Shown piece after piece: positions 1-11,144 of a DNA stretch of 64,000 nucleotides. Source of the DNA: Endocalyx cinctus (Eukaryota; Ascomycota; Sordariomycetes; Amphisphaeriales; Apiosporaceae); assembly GCA_001600455.1 (NCBI GenBank), contig BCKC01000014.1:186001-250000 (forward strand), in the 5' to 3' direction. The notes under the pieces were generated by a model that was given only the letters and a program-made list of their open reading frames with translations, did not search any database and was not told the DNA's origin. The position numbers and the translations under genes are program-made. Numbering within the stretch: the first letter of the stretch is position 1; every line of letters begins with the position of its first letter.

Positions 1-1
1 T

Positions 2-2242
2 TTACAACCCGCTATCGATCTGATCCGGCACGACGCGATTCGTGAAGGCGTCCCAGTCGCGGCACAGCTGCTGGCTCTCGGGCGGGATCTGGTACTTGGC
101 GACCTCGTCCGGCAGGAACAAGAACTGCGAGAAGAATCCCGCCGAGGCGTGCCAGGAGATGTGGCAGTGGAAGGGCCAGAGGCCCGGGTTGGTCACGTCC
201 ATCTGCACGACGATGTGGCCGCCGGCCTCGACCATCTGCACGTCGCGGCGCATCGGGTTCGCGAGGTAGGTCGCGTTGTCGAGCGTCGCCGGGTAGCTGG
301 CGCTCGCGTCGTACAGCGTGGAGCCGGACGAGAGGATGTACATGTTGAGGCCGTGCGCGTGCATCGGGTGGGCACTTTTGGGAGTTAGTAAGTATTAAGA
401 AAGAAAGAAAAAAAGGGAGAGAGAAAAAGAAAGAATGAGGCGAGACTTACGCTTGCGTGGGGTTGTTCACGATGATTCGGACGGACGTGTTGGTTCCGAA
501 GTTAATCAGGTTCGCCTCGGTTTCGAACTCGAGGTTGCCACCTTTGGCTTGCAAAAGACTGGGGTTGTTGTAATCGACGCGACCGGAGACACCCTATTTT
601 TTTTTAAGTCGTTTGGTTAGTATGGCTGTTTTTCTTCTTCTTTTTCCAAACTCTGAGACAGGACTAGAGTGTGAAAAGAGAGGGGGAAAAAAAAAAGGAA
701 ACTACTCACCCCCTGAGTCCACAAAAAGCTACCGGTCTCGTTCCTGTACGCGCCGATATCCATATGCATGGTGAAAGAGGGCTCCTGCACGGCGATGGGG
801 TACGTCGGCTTGGTCATGGTGAGATCGTCGTTCGCGCAGTTGCCGGGGTCGGGGATGTTCCAAGCCGTGCTCTTGGGCATCGCGTTCTGGTCCGCGCCTT
901 TATCGTCGTAGTAGATGGCGGCCAGGGCGTACGGCTGCTTGGCGAGCGAGCAGGCCGTCGTGTTGGAGCGCATCCAGAAGGCCGTCTTGCCCGGGGCGGC
1001 GTCGGCGTGGACGACGACGTCGGCGCGCTGGCCCGCGCCTAGGGTGATGACCGAGGTCTCGTAGGGCTCCACCTCGATGAAGTCGTACGCCATGACCGTC
1101 ATGTTGTGCTCGTCGATCGAGATGCGCTGGACGGCCTCGGACCCGGAGTTGATGAGGCGCAGCCGGTGCGTCTTGCCCCGCTTGAACTGGAACTTGGACA
1201 GGCCGGCGTTGCTGACGCAGCCGTTGGGCGCGCTGGCCGTCGTGCAGTCGAAGTTCATCTTGCCGTTGATCAGGTTGTTGTCCGAGTACGTCCGTCCGCT
1301 CGCGTTGGGCGCTAGCACTTCTTCTACCACGCTGTAGTAATCCTTGTGCCACCAATCTTTATTTTTTCGGCCCCCTTTACGTTAGTTCGTGCGCTAAAAT
1401 TTACTTTTCTCTAACTTGACACCAAACAAAAAAAAAAAAAACGATTTCCTGAAACTTACCGTTAAACATGACGGGACCTACGTCGACGTCGTACTGAACG
1501 TTGGTGGGACCGTAGACGACCATGGGACCGAACAGGCCGGCGGCGTACTGGGACGAGTAGTGCGAGTGGTACCAGGTGGAGCCGTAGAGCTCGGCGCGGA
1601 ACTTGTAGCTGTACTTCTTACCGGGGGCGATGGGGCACTGACTGACGCCGGGCACGCCGTCGGCCCAGGGCGCGCGCGTCTGCAGGAAGCCGTGCCAGTG
1701 GATCGAGGTGCCCTCGGGGTCGTCGCCGGTGATGTCGTTGACGACGTTGACCTGGATGTAGTCGCCCCAGTTGGCCTCGATCAGGGGGCCCGGAAATTGG
1801 CCGTTGATCAGCATCACGCTCTTGTTGTACCCGTCGGGCGCGATGTAGCCCCGGCTGATGGTCCAGTCGTACGACCGCGTCACCCCCGTCGAGGGCGCGT
1901 CCGAGTACGGGTTGCTGCCGGCCGGCGTTCGGGGATCCCAGGGAGCCGGGTTGTTGTGTCCGCCCGACCATCCGACGCCGCCCCCTCCGACCGAGGGGCT
2001 GCCGTTACCGTTCTGCGGGAGCCAGAGTGGAAGCGTGGGGATCGCGAGTAAGCCCCATAATGATTTTCTATTCAAACCGGGTTTCCCCCCTTTCGTGTAA
2101 GACTTCTTTGAAAATATATCGAACCTCGAACCTAGAAGGTAAAGAAAGAAAGAGTACAGAAAAGAAGAAAGACTTACCCGTTCTGTTGCTTCGATGTTAT
2201 CGATCCTAATAATTTGTTACAGTTCTTGAGTATTTCCATCAT
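2..2242 (-). CDS. Secreted laccase (asco-laccase type multicopper oxidase), 611 aa, 5 exons
   Basis: Laccases oxidise phenols (lignin fragments, melanin precursors) and reduce O2 to water, normally outside the cell. Exons on the minus strand: 2242-2178, 2067-1460, 1356-710, 593-451, 374-2; phases agree and the stop is at 2-4. All four copper signatures are visible: HWHG (His145, His147), WYHSHYSSQ (His189, His191), HPMHAHG (His490, His493, His495) and HCHISWHASAGF (His557, Cys558, His559, His563). The protein ends exactly in IDSGL, the conserved C-terminal plug of ascomycete laccases, with no tail beyond it. The T1 axial position (Cys558+10) is Phe where most asco-laccases have Leu. Exon 2 on its own opens only at a TTG, so the ATG at 2242 (an ATG-ATG pair) with a 64-codon-base first exon is preferred. 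Hydrophobic residues about 24-39 could be a signal peptide, but with an unusually long leader. Length is normal for the family. Confidence 0.93.
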
Positions 2243-2600
2243 GGTGGATTAAAAGACTGGACGGCTTCCTCGAGGGAGAGCCTTGAATGGATGATAATAC
2301 AAAAGATTAAAAGAAATTGGAGAAGTAGAAGAGCAGGATGTCTCTCGAAGGGGGGGAATATTATTATATTTAAAAAGTGAAGAAAAAGAAGAAGAAAAGA
2401 AGAAAAAAGAGGTATATAAGGAAAAAAAGAAAGAGACCAACGAAGGTACTGACCTGTATAGAGAGTAGGTCGAGTCTAAGGAAAGGTATATATAAAAAGG
2501 AAAAGGGGAGTCGTATAAGGAGATAATAAAACGAGGCGGTAATAAAGCAAAGATCAGGAAGCGAGAAGGGAGGACAGGCAAGTCTTTTATATAGGCTTGT
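2243..2600 (-). promoter_or_regulatory. Laccase promoter: TATA-like box and CT-rich leader
   Basis: Read on the minus strand, 2249-2570 is strongly pyrimidine-rich, as is common around fungal transcription starts. A CCTATATAAAAG box lies near 2584-2594, about 345 nt before the laccase ATG. The start site and the use of this box are inferred from sequence only. Confidence 0.45.
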
Positions 2601-3858
2601 GTAAGTGACAATTCTCTCTCTCTCTCTTTCGAACGCGGGTTACGCTACTAACGCCAACGCCATGACGACTCAAAGTAGAAATAATAATTCGACGCCTCAA
2701 GAAAGGGACTACCTACCAGCTATGCCCCATTATACGAGACAATGCGGCCTAGGTTGGTTTTTTTTTTTTCCCTTTCGCAACCCAGGTGGCGTCCCGTACG
2801 ACGGGGGAACTAACCTAGTGGTGTTGATCACATTATGTTCGTCTGCTCGACCTGCATTACATACAAAATGTATACATAGACCCAACCCGTTAGAGTAACT
2901 AACTCCTAGGCTAAGGATAATAAAATTAAAAATAAGACTATACTATACACATACATATACGGGAGCGAGCAAAGGGAGAGTGAGTAAGTAAGTCAGTCAG
3001 TCAAGCCAGTGAGTGAGTGCGTGAGTGACAACAATAGGACGCTAAAAGTGGTAAATGACATATCATAGGGATGGGTACGGAGAGTTAGAAGCGGGAAACG
3101 GTTGCGAGCTGAACTGCCACCGCTGTCGCTGCTGATGCCGCTGAATGCTGATGCTGATGATTCCCATCTGTCCGGGTTGGATGGGCTGAAGCTGGGCTGG
3201 GCTAGACGGGCTTGGAGCTTGGAGAAGCTTCTTTTCTGGAGATATTTTCGTCTGATAGTTTCGACCGTTCCATTCTTCTTTTTTATTTTCCCCTTCCTGT
3301 CATAATTTAAAACGAACACAGCTTTACTTAGTATATAGATTCCTTTTTTTCCTTTTGGTCGGGGCTTATAGTTCCCGGAAAGTCAAAAAAATAAAAACAA
3401 AAAAGGCATAAGTATATGTATACTATAGTAGTAAGTAAAAATAAACTCTACCCGTACTTTGGATCTGTATGATGTTTTTCATCCTTACCGGGCAGATGGG
3501 AATAAAAGTTATTATTATTTAGCTGATCGGAGAAGATGATTGGTTTGATATACGCCTCCTTACCTTTTTACCTTACCTATACTCTGCCTTTACTTTACAC
3601 CTTAATATAAGAGAGATATAGAGAGATACACAATATAATAAAAAGCTGCAAAAAAAAACAAGAAGAAGCTGCGGTATGTTTTAATGCAGGGGCTTTGTTT
3701 TGATTTTTGAGTCAAAAAAACAATTTCTCGGGAGTCGGAACGTACTTACTTTTGCACTCTCCTATCTCTCCTTCTCCTGCTCCTTGGATTTTGGTTGGAT
3801 GGAATATATGGGATGTCTTAGCCACAATAAATCACGATGATGGCGCAAGAGTCCGGGG

Positions 3859-3945
3859 AAATAAAAATAAAAATAAAAATAAAAATAATAATTAATAAAT
3901 AAATAAATTAGAATTAGAAGAAGAAGAAGAAGAATAATAATAATA
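3859..3945. repeat. AATAAA, AAG and AAT microsatellites
   Basis: Adjacent short tandem repeats: AATAAA-type units at about 3859-3887, then AAG units at about 3916-3932 passing into AAT units up to about 3945. Confidence 0.85.
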
Positions 3946-4448
3946 ACCAAAACTGTATTGTTTGAAACCGTTTTTTCTCCCCTTGTCTCTTTTCTGTTTC
4001 CTTGTACCAGCTAAAAATCCTCTCTTACCCTTTTCTATTCTGACTTAACTGTAAAAAAAAGCTAAGCCCCGGGAAAGAGTATAAAGTTTGAACCCCGTTT
4101 CGGATCGGATACGAATAGAATAAGAATATATAATATATATAGGTCTACGGGTATATATAACTAGTTCTGTACGTATAAAACGGCTCGAGGTGGTTTTAGT
4201 GAAAAGTTTAATAGATTATACCTGTCTACCTAGGTACCTAAGGTTTTTCCCTTGCCACACTCTTTTCGTATACTATCCTATACTATCCTATCCTATACTA
4301 TAATTGGGTACACGACGACGGACAGTCGAACCAAAACGGTTTATAGAGGGTTAAGGAAGAGGATGAGGGATGATTAGAGTCAGTTTTAAGTTACTCGAGA
4401 GATCAGATGAGATTGGCATGGCTATAAGCCCCGAATCAAGCAAAAACA

Positions 4449-4473
4449 AGAAACGAGAAACGAGAAACGAGAA
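4449..4473. repeat. GAGAAAC heptamer repeat, three units
   Basis: The 7-nt unit GAGAAAC occurs three times in tandem. Confidence 0.8.
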
Positions 4474-4554
4474 GTTACCAATAATAAATTAAAGTTCTTT
4501 CGAGGGATGAAAAAAATGGATGATGGATCGAGTTATCCTACGGTATGTTCTCTT

Positions 4555-4582
4555 ATGCCATGCCATGCCATGCCATGCCATG
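4555..4582. repeat. ATGCC pentamer repeat, five units
   Basis: Five perfect ATGCC units followed by ATGG. It lies 26 nt from a TCA repeat. Confidence 0.9.
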
Positions 4583-4606
4583 GACTTGTTGTTAGTATTA
4601 GTTATT

Positions 4607-4607
<1 letters not shown>

Positions 4608-4640
<33 letters not shown>
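4608..4640. repeat. TCA trinucleotide repeat, eleven units
   Basis: Perfect (TCA)11 in intergenic DNA. The His/Met/Ile-rich frames across it are by-products of the repeat. Confidence 0.9.
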
Positions 4641-4641
<1 letters not shown>

Positions 4642-5697
4642 TATACTTTTTTTTGACACTATGGAATATGTTCTTTTAATAAGCGTCAACAAAAAACAGG
4701 ACTAACTTACGATCAAATCTAAAAAAGAAAGGAAGTAGAACAGAATACTAATACGAGAGGTACGTATATTATTATACGTACACTACCAAAGAAGGTGAAA
4801 AAAAAAAGCAAATGCGCGATCTCAAAAAAGCCGCCCCCGTAGGGAGATGCAAGGTACGTTAAAACTTGTTTTTCTTTTTCTTATTATTCTTCTTGTCTTG
4901 TCCTCGAGATACTAGTAGGCAGAAGTTCTCTGTCTATCTATTATCAAGTCGAGAAAAAAAAAAACTGTGGCTTCTCAAGTTTTAGCGACGCCCGCTATTG
5001 GTGCCGGCACGAAGAAGAAAGAAAGTTGATTTTTTGATTTGACGTAGAATCCGGATTTAGACGAATGGACAACGGCGGCTAAAATGCCTTATTTTGCGAT
5101 GTTTAAAGAGCATATATATATACTTCTTAAAATGGTAGCAACGGATATGATATGCTATGGCATGAATTATAAAAACTCATCCGGTACAAATATTCATTCT
5201 CACTCTCAGCTGAGCCATTCGGGACGCGTTTCCTTGAGTAGAAAGATTCTCTCTTTTTGTCATTTTTTTTTTTTTCCTTTTAGCCTTATTGAGCTTTGAA
5301 AAAAGAAAGAATTTAATACAAGAGAAATCAATCCAAGAAGATTGACTTTTCGATTCTCCCTTATTATTTAGATGGTCCTCCTTTTTGGATTAAGGGGCCA
5401 ATGAGCGGCAATTGATGGTATATCTACACCAATAACGCCACCTTATGTACAAGTCGATAGATAATTAATACAAGGCCGAAGCTAAGGCTATGGGCCATCC
5501 CGGAGTCATAAAAAAGGGATCTTTGTTTTTTTGATCATTCTTTTCTTTTCTTTTCTTTCCTTGTTCAAGATTTATATTTAGACAAGAAAGAGAGTCAGAA
5601 GACGGATTTTTTTGCGGCTGGCCGTATAGTTGTGAACTTTAATACCCGTCGATTCGAGAAAAATAAAACTCCGTCAGCTGGACATAATATGACGTAT

Positions 5698-6514
5698 CTA
5701 ATCGTCGCGAGGCCGAGGTCGTGGCCAGGCTTGATTCGCAGCCATGATGAAAGGTCGTCGCTGAGCCCGCGCAAAGGCTTCCGCCGCGATCGGGGACGAT
5801 GCATCTGTTCGGATGACGCTACCGATAGACATGAAAAATCTATTTACACGAATACATTTTTTTTTTATTTCACATTAGTATATTTAATGAAAACATGCGT
5901 TCCAGCGACTGCTCGAGTCGTCATGTTGTGAACAACTAAGAAACAAGAAAGAAAAGAAGAAAAGCATAGAGACTTACCCAAACGTTGCGCCAGACCCAGC
6001 CATGTACTGACCTAACGTCCTCATTATGCCATTCGTACCTGCACCGTACCTGAAAATGTTGACGGTACCTGCGAGAAAAAAGAATAATAGCTTCTCGTTA
6101 GGATTGGGGTTCTTTTTTTTGCTTCTATCGAGGAAATGGGGAAAGCCCGGTTCAGAAAAGAAAAGATGACTTAAGGCGCACCGAATATAAAGCCAATAAT
6201 TACTCCGACAGCTATAGAAAGAATAATTAGTCGTTAGTTATCCCATACATACATACATATATATATATAATAATAAACTATGTAGCTTGCTTTGCAAATC
6301 TGTTCATGAGATATGGAAAAAAAAAGTACTTACTGCCACCCATCATAGCTCCCATTTTCACTGGATAATTCAAAATATATGATTAGCAATTGGTGTTGCT
6401 TGAAAATTGACTCTCGAGAAGGATAGGTGATAAATCTGGCGGTTATATAGAACACATACGTTTGTCGGTGGTGGAGGGGCCATGTTGGCCATGGTTCGAG
6501 GGCATAGGAGGCAT
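5698..6514 (-). CDS. mgr2: Mgr2/ROMO1 homologue, TIM23 translocase subunit, 114 aa, 5 exons
   Basis: Mgr2 is a small inner mitochondrial membrane protein that couples and gates the TIM23 presequence translocase; ROMO1 is the animal form. Exons on the minus strand: 6514-6460, 6360-6334, 6211-6182, 6068-5978, 5839-5698 (55, 27, 30, 91 and 142 nt); all phases match and the total is 345 nt. The N-terminus MPPMPSNHG resembles yeast Mgr2 (MPPLPQNY). The family core is clear: KMGAMMGGTVG, then RYGAGTNGIMRTLGQYM, then GSGATFGFFMSIGSVIR, giving two hydrophobic helices with GxxxG-like spacing. The C-terminal 30 residues are Arg/Pro-rich and poorly conserved in the family. Intron 3 starts with the weak donor GTGCGC; the others have GTAAGT or GTATGT. 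Introns are 138, 113, 122 and 99 nt. No single open frame covers this gene, so it is easily missed. Confidence 0.93.
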
Positions 6515-8767
6515 TTTGGGAAGGGACTGAATTTATATCAACCTAATTTATTAAAATATAAAAGATAAGAGTAGTCGAGAGGGAATGAGGTGTAAGGAAG
6601 TAAGTAGGTGTAAGACGTGTCTCTCTTTGAAAGAGATTGAATTGGGTGAAGATGGATGGTAGATGGTGGAAATCGCACGATGATGTGATGTTTTCTGAAT
6701 ATGTACTATATATTTTTTTTCGCCCTTCTTAATAGCCAATAGCTTTCTGATGTAATAAGGCGTAGTTGGTATTACATACAAAACTAGCTACCACTGCTAG
6801 CCTGCCAGCCTGCCAGCCTGCTAGCCCACCTACTGTGTACAGTAATAGGTAGTCAGCTAAGTGCCTATAGAGAAGAGGGGATAGTCAAGCTTACCTAGGT
6901 AGAGTTAAAAAAAAAAAAAAAAGAGGTCCAAGCTTCATGGCATTATGTTAAGCTGGAGTTGTCTTTCCCAGTATTCCTTGTCTGGGGTTGAGTACTGTGT
7001 ATGTAAATACAGTACAATAAAACACCACACAGTATTATGTATAGTATGATAATTTAGGATATACAGTACGTAGAAGCAAGGATTACATAGTCAGACGATC
7101 GATCAGTTTACTTAAGAAGGATCTAACTGTAAAAAGTATTAGCGTATTACTTTTGATCTTTACTACACGTATGGATGTACTGTTGATAACTGATTGGTAC
7201 AAGTACCAGATTAACAAGTTCGATCCTGGGAGAGCCCAAAAAGGGGTGTTATGAGTACTTGAATAGTTTATAGTCTATTATACCGTTTATACTTATACAG
7301 GTAATTCAGTAATTCAGGTACCTAGGCATGTACCTATATGGATCCATACAAGTAACAAGTGTACCTACAACCTTGGAACCAGGTAATTAATTACCTTAGG
7401 TACAGTAGGGTACAGCAGAGCACAGTATCTACACTATATTGCACTATACTGCACTAAATCAACGCGCTAAAAGGGAATAGTCTGAAGTCCTAATCTCATC
7501 TTGCTAACCAACCAGCCAACTTCCAATAAAATCCATCGTGATCAACCGTGATAAATGTAATAGTGGTAATCCATAACGATGGATACTGGATTCAGTACTG
7601 GAATTACTGGATACTGGAATACTAGTCACGTGCTTTTTATCTTTCTCTATACCTATTTGGGGGGTTCACTGATGTAGACCAGTTACAGTAGAGAAATAGT
7701 TAGACCAGTTAGACCTGACACGAGATTGTCACGCTATTCCCTAGATAGGTTAAAGCGCTTAGCGAAAGATGTAATACTGTTTTGGAAGAGAGAGAAAAAG
7801 AGAGGGAGACAAGAACAAGACACCTCCCTCTATCAAATAATTTCTGTACATTAGAAAAAAAAATAATAAAGAAGAAACAAGAACAAGACCTCTTACTTGG
7901 TTTAGGTCATTCATTATTCTAATTTTCAACCTCGTCGTCTCAATCGGAGAAAAAAAAAAACGTCTTGTTTCTAAAGATACCCAAAATATTTCTTCATATT
8001 GGTATGTTTTATGTTTTATATTTTATTTTATCCATCCTTTTTTTTTTCCTTTCTCATTTTCCCTGTTCCTTATCTACTTTAATGTATGAATATTTACATA
8101 CCTGTTATGTTGTGTTGTATTGTGTCGTGACTGATTGATGAAGTTTACTTTATTTTCTATTTTCCGACCGATTCCTAATTAATTCTACCAGCTTGTGTGG
8201 TTATTTCATCATTATCTTATCCCTTTATTCAATTACGATCGTAATAAGATAACTAACTTATCATCTTCCAACGCACGTAGGCCAATAAACCATTCGAATT
8301 ACCCTATCCTTTCCCATCGAAATCAACAAACTCGTCATTTTCAACATTGTTCTTGGCGTAGTAATATTCTTCTTCTTTTGAAACTGAAAGTTTCTTTTTC
8401 TTTTTCTTTTTTCTTCTTTTCTACGCACATTCTCTCCTTCTGTCTACTTACTATTCTTTTTTATTCGGAGCGTTCTTGCTTGTCATTATGAATTAATGGT
8501 CTGCATGCTGGACACGCGAAAAAGAGAGAGAAACGCCGCTCTTACCTCCTGAATTCTTCACCTTTTTTTCCCGTCTTCGAATCTATACACCTCGTAATCT
8601 TCTTACATCCGAACGACGACTTTCTCCAACTCGACCATATCCATCCCTTCCTTTTCGCCCGTCCGATTATAGTCGCCTATATCTGATTCGCTTTCTGATT
8701 TTTATCATCATCCACCTCCATCAAAAAAGAATCAAGGAATATTGTTTTTTAATCAGAAATATTCCTC
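6515..8767. other. Intergenic between divergent Mgr2 and FHA genes
   Basis: No gene seen. The first part is the Mgr2 promoter. From 6780 to 7720 the DNA carries many short palindromic words built on TACCTAGG and GTACC. From about 7990 to 8760 the plus strand is T/C-rich, typical of a fungal leader, and probably holds the promoter and 5' UTR of the FHA gene. Confidence 0.6.
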
Positions 8768-11144
8768 ATGACAGCTGTCGCGAGCCCCCCATCCTTTTCG
8801 CAACCGAGTAGGGGGGGTTGGAATCCCGTTGGTCAAATGAATGCCGACGAATTAAATCGAATGTTTATGACGAGAAAAACTTTACAGAGAAATAACTCTT
8901 CATCTTCCATCTCCTCCGCCTCCTCCAACTCTTCAACTTCTACCGTCGGTACTTCATCTGCTTCTAATTCTTCGACAAATGGCTCTTCTATGTCGGCTTC
9001 TTCCGATCTGAACTCCTGGTCCAACACCCCTAGCACCGGTACCGCCGCTTCTCGGAAACGTCCTCAACCTAAGAACTCGTGGCAAACGAAAACAGATGCC
9101 CAGCAGGATTTCGCTAGGATGTCAGCTGGTCGTGGTCAACTAATCGGTGGACTGAACGGTGCCACCCCCATCCATTCACCCTCGCCCATATTACCTTCCC
9201 AGTCCCAACTAGTGGCCGCGCAGCAGCAAGCCATGTCTCGACCCGTGCCCGAATCTCTGGGAGGACCCGGTGGACAGGCGTATCTATATCTGCTCTCCTT
9301 AAACGGTACCTTCGAACGCAAAACCATCTCCGTGCCTTTCTCTCCTGAGACCCTTAGAATCGGTCGTCAGACGAACGCGAAAACGGTACCCACCCCAATC
9401 AACGGCTTCTTCGATTCCAAGGTCCTCTCGCGCCAGCATGCCGAGATATGGGCCGATCGGCAGGGTAAGATTTGGATCCGCGACGTTAGGTCCTCCAACG
9501 GCACTTTTGTCAACGGTGCTAGATTATCGCAGGAAAATCGTGAGTCGGACCCTCACGAGCTGCAGACCGGAGATCACCTGGAGCTTGGAATCGATATAGT
9601 AAGCGAAGACCAGAAGACGGTGGTACATCATAAAGTCGCGGCCAAGGTCGAACATGCCGGGTTCCTGAACCCTTCGAGCAATCTTCTCGACATGAACTTT
9701 GGTGACCTCGACCCTTCGAACGGCTCCATGATGATGATGGGTCCCCAAGGCGGGGCAGCCATGAGGACGCGGAACGGTAGCCAGGCATCCATGGCTAGCA
9801 ACGGGCGCATGGCCCAGAACGGAGGCATGGTAGGAATGCCGGCCAACAACGTGAATCATCAGCGGGGCTTCTTCTATTCGCCCATTAGCACCGAGCAAAT
9901 AGTGAAAAGACTTCAGGTACGTACATGTGGCCCTAACTACGCACGGCAGCAAAGTCTAACCCCGCTTCCAACAGCATGAGATGCGCAATGCACGACTGCA
10001 ATCGCAAGACTTGGGACGGACGGGTCAGTTCATACAAGCCTTGCTTTCAAAGGAAGATATCCGGGATATTGAGAAACCCGAGGCGCCCGAGCCGCCAAAG
10101 TCTAACGTCGTGAACGGCAATGGCATATCGTTCAGAACGGATAACAAGACACGCTTTTCGGATCCCCCGGCTCCTCCGCCGCAGCAACCGTTGCCGGAAA
10201 AGCCCGATGTGCCTTCGTTGAAGAGGGGCATCACCGAACGCCCCAAGATTAACTCGCAGAGCGTGTCACCAATTCGACAAGACGGCAACGTGAGCCAAAT
10301 TCTTCAACTCACCGAAGCCTTGAACAGCACAAAGCGCGACCTCGAAAACCAGAACTCCCGCGTGCGTGATCTCGAGGAGATGCTGCGAAAAGAGCGCGAA
10401 GGTCGGGAACTGGCCGAGGAGCTGGCCAGGCGGTTAGAAGAAGCGTCGACGGCGAAGATGGTGAACGGTGCTGCGACGAAGTCCGAATCGGAAGAGACCA
10501 CTCTGGAAGCGACTTTTGAACCACCGACGGAGGAAGCTGGCTCCCCTGAAGCAGATACGCCGACCAGCGATATCGGCAAGAGCATCCCGCCCGCTCAAAC
10601 GGAGGCGGTGGAGGCATCCGCAGCTCGTCTTCACGCCCAGATAGAGTCTATGGTTCTGGAGATGAAGGATCTGCGACAGCAGTTGGAATCTTTCAAGCAA
10701 CGGGCGGAGACTGCCGAATCGGAAAGAGACGCCGATCGCAAGAGCCTGGCCGAGATGGCACTCCAGATCCGCAAAGAGGCCGAGGCTAGAGAGGCGGCGG
10801 TAGCGGCTCGGGAAAAGGTGCTCGCCGAGTCCCGAGCAGCGCAGAAATCCCACGAGGAGGAGAAGGAAATGCTGATGCTGGAAGGGCGGCCCAACCGAGC
10901 TCGGAAATCTTCGGACAGCTCGATGGGCGGGAAAGCGGCGTCGGACGAAGCGAACGACCTTCCTTCCCTGTCCCGAGCTAACACGATCACGCCCAGCACG
11001 GTGCCATCGTCGGCCATACTGCCGCGGGAACACCTCGTGGCGGAAAGCATCCCCTATGCGTCGATGCTAGGCGTGGTCTTGCTGGGTATGGGATTGATGG
11101 CTTACATAAATGGTTGGCAGCCGCAGGCCCGGATAGAAAGGTGA
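8768..11144 (+). CDS. ham-4: FHA-domain tail-anchored protein, STRIPAK subunit (SLMAP / HAM-4 / PRO45 type), 772 aa
   Basis: Homologues (SLMAP; Neurospora HAM-4; Sordaria PRO45; yeast Far9/Far10) belong to the STRIPAK phosphatase-kinase complex at ER and nuclear membranes and are needed for hyphal fusion and fruiting. Exons 8768-9916 and 9975-11144; the 58-nt intron starts GTACGT, ends ACAG and is in phase 0. Residues 1-110 are Ser/Thr/Asn-rich. An FHA domain spans about 170-290 with the phosphothreonine-binding signature GR (199-200), LSRQHAEIW (from 220) and SSNGTFVNG (242-250). Coiled coils are predicted by eye at about 490-540 and 596-687. A single membrane helix (about 745-763, MLGVVLLGMGLMAYI) lies ten residues from the C-terminus, which fits a tail anchor. 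A Pro-rich linker separates FHA and coiled coil. The family call is strong; the exact orthologue name is inferred from this domain order. Confidence 0.9.

Larger units (their letters stand above)
2601..5697. other. Intergenic, low complexity, no supportable gene
   Basis: AT-rich DNA with many short tandem repeats and A/T runs. Open frames here (for example 2993-3319 minus) are short, low in complexity or lack an ATG and recognisable residues. A GC-richer patch at 3100-3240 reads as Gln/Pro-rich in one minus frame but has no convincing gene structure. The right end should include the 3' UTR of the Mgr2 gene. Confidence 0.6.

Noticed and set aside
1401..2075. Laccase start at 2075 (frame beginning MNRKSL)
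   Set aside because: The first codon of that frame is TTG, not ATG. An upstream ATG exon at 2242 joins in phase with a GTAAGT donor.
5860..5965. Acceptor near 5940 for the last Mgr2 exon
   Set aside because: It gives a non-homologous tail. The acceptor at 5840 restores the conserved FFMSIGSVIR block.
7205..7245. GTTCGATCC resembling a tRNA T-arm
   Set aside because: The flanking stems do not pair and no acceptor stem could be found.
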